This document shows, piece by piece, positions 58,767-64,000 of a stretch of DNA of 64,000 nucleotides. Source of the stretch: Bubalus kerabau (lineage: Eukaryota; Chordata; Mammalia; Artiodactyla; Bovidae); NCBI RefSeq assembly GCF_029407905.1, contig NC_073633.1, forward strand, positions 28,844,501-28,908,500, written 5' to 3'. A program made the translations under genes and the position numbers. Position 1 is the first letter of the stretch. Every line of letters begins with the position of its first letter. The notes under the pieces are model-generated. The model saw only the letters and a program-made list of their open reading frames with translations, was not told the origin of the DNA and ran no database searches.

Positions 58767-59470
58767 AAAAACACAGTCTGATTAAAAACTGCACATAGGA
58801 CCTGAATAGCCATTTTTTCAAAGAGATAGCCAATAGGTACATGAAAAGATGTCCAAAGTCTCAAATATTCAGAAAAAGAGCAAATCTATGCAAAATGAGG
58901 TGTCACCTCACATCTATCAGAATTACTATTATCAAATGAAAAGAAATAACAAGTGTGGTGAGGATGCAGAAGAAAGGAAACCCTAGGGCACTGCTGCTGG
59001 GTTGGAAATTGGAGGAGCTACTATGGAAAGCATTATGGAGATTCTTCTCAGAACACTAAAAATACAACTACCATATGACCCAGCAATTTCACTCCTAGGT
59101 ATTTGTCCAAAGAAAACAAAACTCTTCCAAATTGTATCTGCACTCCAATGTTTATAGCAGCATTTGTTATAGTAACCAAGATCTGGAACCAAGCTAAGTG
59201 CTCATTCATAGATGAATGGATAGAGAAAGTATCAATCTTTCATCTAACTATCTATATACACTCACACACACACACACCACACAATAGAACATTAATCAAA
59301 TATAAAAAGGAATGCAATCCTGCCAAATAGAACAACATAGATAGATATGGAGTGTATTATACTTAGTGAAATAAGTTAGACAGAGAAAGACAAATACTGT
59401 TTTTTACTTACATATGATATATAAAAATGAATCAAAACAAAGGAACAAATACAACAGAACAAAAACAAAA

Positions 59471-60528
59471 TCACAAGGTATAGGGAACAAATGACAGACT
59501 GCCAAATTTCTCCAGAAAAGATGATTTATTTTATGTCACCAAAGGACTGAAGTTCCAGATCTGCAACCATGAGGAGCCACATGCAAGTCCCCACTGAACA
59601 AGGAAAGGAAATGCTTTTATAGAGAAGACAAGGAAATTAAGAGGGTTATAGTAAACAGAGTGCCCTTGACTTTCCATTGACTGTGTCCTGACCAGGGAAG
59701 TAAAGGCTTCTATCGTCTTTTTTTGCCCTCTGTGGTGTCCACAGGTCGGGAGAACACCCATTCTTCTGCCAGCTCTATTTAATTGAGATTTCTGTGCTTT
59801 AAATCTTTATACCTTAGAGGACAGAGTCAGAAAGATATTTGACTCCAGGAGAGGAGAGAGCCATGGTGGTGGAAGTAAGATTTGGAGTCATTCAAGAAGG
59901 AGTCTTGAGCCATGGATCCAAGTGGCCTCCAGAAGCTACAAAAGGAAAGGAAACAGATTCTTCCCCAGAGAATCTGGAAGGAATCAACCCTGCCAAGACC
60001 TTTGCTGTAGACAGCTAAACGGATTTTAGATTTCTTGCATCCAGAACTATAAGAAATATTTTGTAAGTGGCCAAATTCATATTAAACACTGAGCAAATAT
60101 TTTCTCTTCACTTTGCTGCACTCCTAGGATGGGATACCAGTGCTTGCAGTTGCCTCTTGGGATACATCGCAGTGAGACAGATTGAACATTCTTGAGACAC
60201 CCAACCAAGCTGGATAGTATCTTTACTGGAGAGACTTCTCTCTTCTTTTAGTTGCTTTCAATGTTTACTGTTTTGGAGTCTGGCATACTGTGGGAAATAT
60301 TATTTTAATTCTGTCCTCTTATCAGCTACTTTTTTTAGTTACAAGTTAGAGGTTCTGGTGCAGAAGGAGATAGACTGAGAAGGGACAAGACCAACACAAA
60401 TCTGTAGGGCTAAAAAGCGTTTGTGCTTATACCTATACTAATGTTTGTAAGAAATACTAAGCACTGCAAATGCCCTGTGGTGGCCTCACGGTGTGACTGT
60501 GGCTGGAGGAGGGGCTGAGCCCGCAGAG
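59471..60528. other. Downstream flank of right TRAV22, with old LTR-like remnant
   Basis: 59815-60075 matches the MaLR-like remnant at 30465-30725. The rest is conserved with the left unit from about 59640. No gene is seen. Confidence 0.45.
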
Positions 60529-60567
60529 GGTTTGTGTAGAGGCTTCAGGTGCCTGGGGAGCACTGTG
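60529..60567 (-). promoter_or_regulatory. Recombination signal of right TRAV22 (23-bp spacer)
   Basis: Minus strand: heptamer CACAGTG (60561-60567), 23-nt spacer, nonamer ACACAAACC (60529-60537), the same heptamer and nonamer as the left copy. Confidence 0.92.
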
Positions 60568-61111
60568 CTGCACGGCACAGAAGTAAGTGCCTGAGTCTGT
60601 GATCTGCGAAGAGGAAATGTGCAGTGATCTTCGGCGTTCTGTAAGGACTGTGGTGGCCTTTAATCTTCCAAACTGCTTTGTCCTTGAAGGAACATAAACC
60701 AGGTGGATGAGGTGGCCCCCAGGGTTCTTAAGATACCAATTCACACTCTGTGGGGAAGTGGAAAAATTACACTGAAGCGTGGAGTTGGCTCCCTCCTGGA
60801 GACTCAGGGCTGGGGGACTCTGCTCCATATCCACCCCTCGCACAGCTGATGAGGAAAGAGAAACAGTCACTGGTGAGGGTCACTGCAACTCCTACAAAAC
60901 CCTGAAAGTGCCTCCACCACCGCCCCCACCTGCTCCTCCGCTGATCCCATAGATGATGAGGATAGAAAGTCTGCAGGACTTGTCAGTTCCTCTCCCTCCC
61001 TTAACAATACAGCAGCTGCTCAATCCTTCAGATGCCCCTCTGGGGCAACCCCAACTCACAGCAAACCTGGGCAAACAAAAGCCCCAGCACAGTGCCTGCT
61101 AGCCTCTTCAT
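60568..61111 (-). CDS. TRAV22: T-cell receptor alpha V segment, TRAV22 family, right copy
   Basis: This encodes a TCR alpha variable domain. The leader exon is 61060-61111 and encodes the same peptide as the left copy (MKRLAGTVLGLLFAQVC), with donor GTGAGT. The V exon is 60568-60845 after CTCATCAG. The first V-exon base is C instead of G, so the join encodes Ser where the left copy has Cys. The domain shows VDMEQSPPALSLQEGANS, first cysteine in LQCNFS, tryptophan in VNWYLKNP, CDR2 region LVYVPSRTKQFGRL, SSSQITDSGTYFC, then AV. The exon length equals the left copy (278 nt), with no stop. Differences from the left copy fall largely in CDR1 and CDR2, which would alter binding. It appears functional. 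Confidence 0.93.
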
Positions 61112-61924
61112 GATGTTTCCTCTTCTTACTGAGACATTTCCACTGTAAGACACTTCACTAAACCCTGAGGGGGTGAGTGTCGTAAGTCCTTGTGGAAATG
61201 TTCCTGCTCCTGCAGCCAATCAGCTCACCCGACAAATCCTGCTCATGCCCTCACTTTCTGACAGAAAGCCCCACCCTACCACCTCAACCAATTCAGAATG
61301 GACTGCAGAGGAGTTAGGAGAATGAGAAATAGAAAGGTCATTATTTTAGGACTTGAGGGTCATTTTCTAAGAACATTGCAAAGAAGGCAGACTCTGATTT
61401 GAATTTGTGGAGGATTTTAGGGAAGAGAAAACAAACTAATTATCCAGCTGGCATGGATGCAGGAGATTCTTGCAAAATGAAATTTTATTTCCCAGTAGTT
61501 CTCAGGGTCCTTTTTTTTTTTTTCCCTTTGGCATCTCTTATGCACTCACCTGTGATTCTGAAGGGTGCTCATAAATCAGCACAGTATTCATAGCAGTCTT
61601 GGTTGGAACATTTTGCAGTATTAAACATGTTTACTTTTAAATATATATATATATATTTATTTATTTAGACTGAACCTACATAAAGTGCGATATTATTTTT
61701 TGTCACTTGATGAGCATTGAAAATAGAATTGTAAATAGCTTTATTTTTATTAAAACTAATATTTTTATTTTTGTCAAAACTCATTCATGTTGAAGTACAG
61801 CAAAAACCTCCACAATACTGTAAAATAATTACCCTCCAATTAAGATTAATTAATTAATTAAAAACATAATTTTAAAATAAATTTTAAATAAAATTTCAGG
61901 CTTAAATAAAGTTTATTTTATTAT
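61112..61924. other. Upstream (promoter) flank of right TRAV22
   Basis: Matches 31751-32555 without the SINE at 32065. An (AT)n run lies at about 61640-61658. Confidence 0.45.
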
Positions 61925-62170
61925 TTTTTTAAATTAGAGAATAATTGCTTTACATTGTTGGGTCAGTTTCTGCTGTACAACAAAGTGAATCAGTTAGTAT
62001 TATATATATAGCCCCTCCCTGTTGAGCCTCCCTCCAATGCTCTAGTTCCTCACAGAGCACCAGTATGGGCTCCCTGTTTATACTGCAACTTCCCATTAGT
62101 TATCTATTTTACACAAAATACATTTTAACTGTTAACTATTGTTATTTGTATTCTGCTTTTTGCCTCTAGT
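61925..62170 (-). repeat. Old L1 3'-end fragment, right unit
   Basis: Counterpart of 32555-32860: GCTTTACATTGTTGGGTCAG, then CTAGTTCCTCACAGAGCACC. Confidence 0.55.
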
Positions 62171-63330
62171 AGGTTATTTCAAAAGAAAAATAAGGGTTTT
62201 TAAAACATATGAAAGGCAATCTTTGCTTTTTCTCAGACTCTATGAATAATAATGGTTCTGTGTATATGGATTTTGAGGTAAAAAGGATGGAAAATGAGGA
62301 CCTGTATATTTTCACTGAGGTAAAATTGAAGTGACCTGCAGACACGAGGATCAGATGAACAGTTTGAGATATGGCAAATGTTTACTAAAGGAACTGTGAG
62401 AAATAGTGCAGAAAAATAAAGTTGATTAGAATCAATTATTATTGGGCACACAGTGGGTATTAGAGGAGTTGAATTAGAAGAAAAGAGGAGATGGGCAACG
62501 AGAGTGGGTCACTTGGAACTTTGCATGAAAATGTGTTTACCCTAGAATGCCTGTTACAGGCAGCCTCCAGATAAAGCAAAACTTTTTCCTCCTACTCTAT
62601 TGTCTGGGCATACAAGAAGAGATAGGGACGTTAACTAGAGGGAGGAGTAGTTGCATCTCCACTTCAGGGATCCCCTTTGAGCCAGTGATGTGGCTGTCAG
62701 GCAGGTCACTGACTGGGCTCCAGCTCTTCCTGCAACAGCAGTGCTGAATCAGTGAGACTAAGACAGACCTGCTTATAATGAGAGTGTCTCTATTCAGATT
62801 TCAACCAGAACTCTGTTTAGTCTATAGAGGCAGGAGCATGGAATATAATGTTACTGATTCCCTATGAAGAAAATTCCCAACAGAAGGGTGGTAAAGAGCA
62901 TGGCTATACAGGAAGGAAGCGAAGAGCCCTATTGCAGAAGATCTCCCCTGAGGAGCAGGAAGGAATGTGCCAGAGTGTGCTGAGTCATATTACAGGGAAA
63001 TCAGAGATTCAAAGGATCCCAATGCAAGCATGTTCTAGTGACTATCAATAAGAGATCCTTCCTTGATAATCACTGCTCCTGGTGTTGAGCCTGTTCAAAT
63101 GTGCAACTCAGTGAGCTGTGAGGCACAGAAGCTCAAAGAAGTGAAATGGAGCTTTTATTAGAAGTGACATTCCAGTTAATGCAACATCACCCCCTGGAGG
63201 TCAACAATTAGAGCAAATTTCCTATTGAGTCTTTTGTGCCCCATTTCCTCCCTGTTCTTTCCTAGGCTTGAATTTCTTCCCATTCTAAGCTGATAAGAGT
63301 GTTTTCTGGGGTTTGCATATTAAATTGCAG
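62171..63330. other. Conserved intergenic block upstream of right TRAV22
   Basis: Counterpart of 32860-34283 without the SINE at 33128. It contains CACCCCCTGGAGG at 63188-63200. No V structure was found. Confidence 0.45.
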
Positions 63331-63436
63331 TTGTTGTTCAGTCACTAAGTTGTGTCTGACTCTTTGCAACATCGTGAACAACAGCATGCCAGGCTTCCCT
63401 GTCCTTCGTTATCTCCCAATATGCTCAAACTCATGT
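63331..63436 (-). repeat. Bov-B LINE, antisense, 3' end (shared insertion)
   Basis: Counterpart of the Bov-B at 34284: TTGTTGTTCAGTCACTAAGT. Interrupted by SINEs at 63437. Confidence 0.87.
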
Positions 63437-63735
63437 TCCCTGGTTGCTCAACTGGTAAAGAATCCACCCACAATGCAGAAGACCCCGTATGGATTCCTGG
63501 GTGGGGAAGATCCGCTAGAAAAGGGATAGGCTACCCGCTCCAGTATTCTTAGACTTCCCTGGTGGCTCAGCTGGTAAAGAATCTGCCCGCAATGCGGGAG
63601 ACCTGGGTTCAATCCCTGAGTTGGGAAGATCCCCTGGAGAAGGGAAAGACTACTCACTCCAGTATTCTGGCCTGGAGAATTCCATGGACTGTATAGTCTG
63701 TGGGGTTCACAAAGAGTAGGACATGAGCAACTTGC
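63437..63735 (+). repeat. Two Bov-tA SINE copies in tandem inside Bov-B
   Basis: The first copy (about 63437-63550) is truncated after CCGCTCCAGTATTCTTA. The second (about 63551-63735) starts GACTTCCCTGGTGGCTCAGC and ends near GGACATGAGCAACTTG. Both are absent from the left unit's Bov-B. Confidence 0.85.
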
Positions 63736-64000
63736 ACTCACGTGTTCATTGAGTCAGTGATGCCATCCAACTATCTCATCCTTTGTCGCCATCTTCTCCT
63801 CCTGCCCTCGATTTTTCCCAGCATCAGGGTCTTTTCCAATAAATTAGCTCTTCGCATCAGGTGCCCAAAGTATCAGAGAATCAGCTTCAGCATCAGTCCT
63901 TTCAAAGAATATTTACAGTTGATTTCCAGTAGGATTGACCGCTTTGATCTCTACACTGTCCCAGGACTCTCAAGAGTCTTCTCAAGTACCACAATTCAAA
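63736..64000 (-). repeat. Bov-B LINE, antisense, continues past window
   Basis: Resumes at ACTCACGTGTTCATTGAGTC and runs to the right edge. Confidence 0.87.

Larger units (their letters stand above)
55840..59470 (+). repeat. Old L1 ORF2 3' fragment, split by two Bov-B insertions
   Basis: Diverged sense L1 pieces lie at 55840-56080 (AGCTCAAAATGGATTAAAGA), 56756-56893 (GCACAGCAAAGAAACCATCA) and 58767-59470 (CATATGACCCAGCAATTTCA). Together they read in the normal L1 order, so one element was interrupted at 56081 and 56894. An (AC)n run lies at about 59263-59278. Confidence 0.82.
42960..64000. repeat. Segmental duplication, right unit (continues past window)
   Basis: This is the second copy of the TRAV22-TRAV23-TRDV1 cassette, in the same orientation as the left unit. 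Homology to the left unit is visible from about 42960 (CCCAGTTCTGGGGCCAAGTG matches the stretch at about 5819) to the Bov-B at the right edge. V-exon offsets between units shrink from 32.9 kb (TRDV1) to 31.8 kb (TRAV23) to 29.3 kb (TRAV22), because transposable elements and deletions differ between the copies. Confidence 0.85.

Overview
The window is germline DNA from a bovid (cattle or a close relative) and lies in the variable-gene part of the T-cell receptor alpha/delta (TRA/TRD) locus. The evidence for a bovid is the density of Bov-B LINEs, Bov-tA and Bov-A2 SINEs, a young L1 of the bovine type, and V segments whose order matches the human TRA/TRD locus. I cannot separate Bos from other bovids by eye. 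All V segments are on the minus strand, so the locus reads from right to left.  In locus order (high to low coordinate) I find: TRAV22 (60568-61111, intact), TRAV23/DV6-like pseudogene (53179-53713), TRDV1 (47135-47681, intact), TRAV24-like pseudogene (35903-36952), a second TRAV22 (31221-31750, intact), a second TRAV23/DV6-like pseudogene (21398-21900), a second TRDV1 (14195-14731, open but with a shortened CDR2), and TRAV26 (1-1088, cut by the left edge). Human order is TRAV22, TRAV23/DV6, TRDV1, TRAV24, TRAV25, TRAV26, so a TRAV22-TRAV23-TRDV1 cassette has been tandemly duplicated and TRAV25 was not seen. Each V segment has a leader exon, a short intron, a V exon and, except for TRAV26 whose 3' end is outside the window, a heptamer-(22/23)-nonamer recombination signal. 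RAG1/RAG2 join these segments to TRAJ, or to TRDD/TRDJ, in developing thymocytes.  The two duplicated units run from about 5.75 kb to at least 35.2 kb (left) and from about 42.96 kb to beyond the right edge (right). Their intergenic sequence matches over long stretches. Differences in spacing come mainly from transposable elements that entered one copy only and from a deletion in the right unit.  Much of the rest is retrotransposon. Bov-B LINEs occur in both orientations, including one nearly full-length antisense copy with an endonuclease reading frame. There are 5'-truncated L1s, one with a 16-bp target-site duplication and a 758-residue ORF2 reading frame that carries a mutated catalytic motif. 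A solo endogenous-retrovirus LTR is nested in a Bov-B. There are many tRNA-derived ruminant SINEs, two MIRs, and MaLR-like LTR remnants. No free-standing host gene outside the V segments is supported. I saw no undescribed system. The notable points are the duplication, the independent decay of the two TRAV23 copies, the unusual TRDV1 copy, the Bov-B disruption of TRAV24, and the rearranged LTR insertion.
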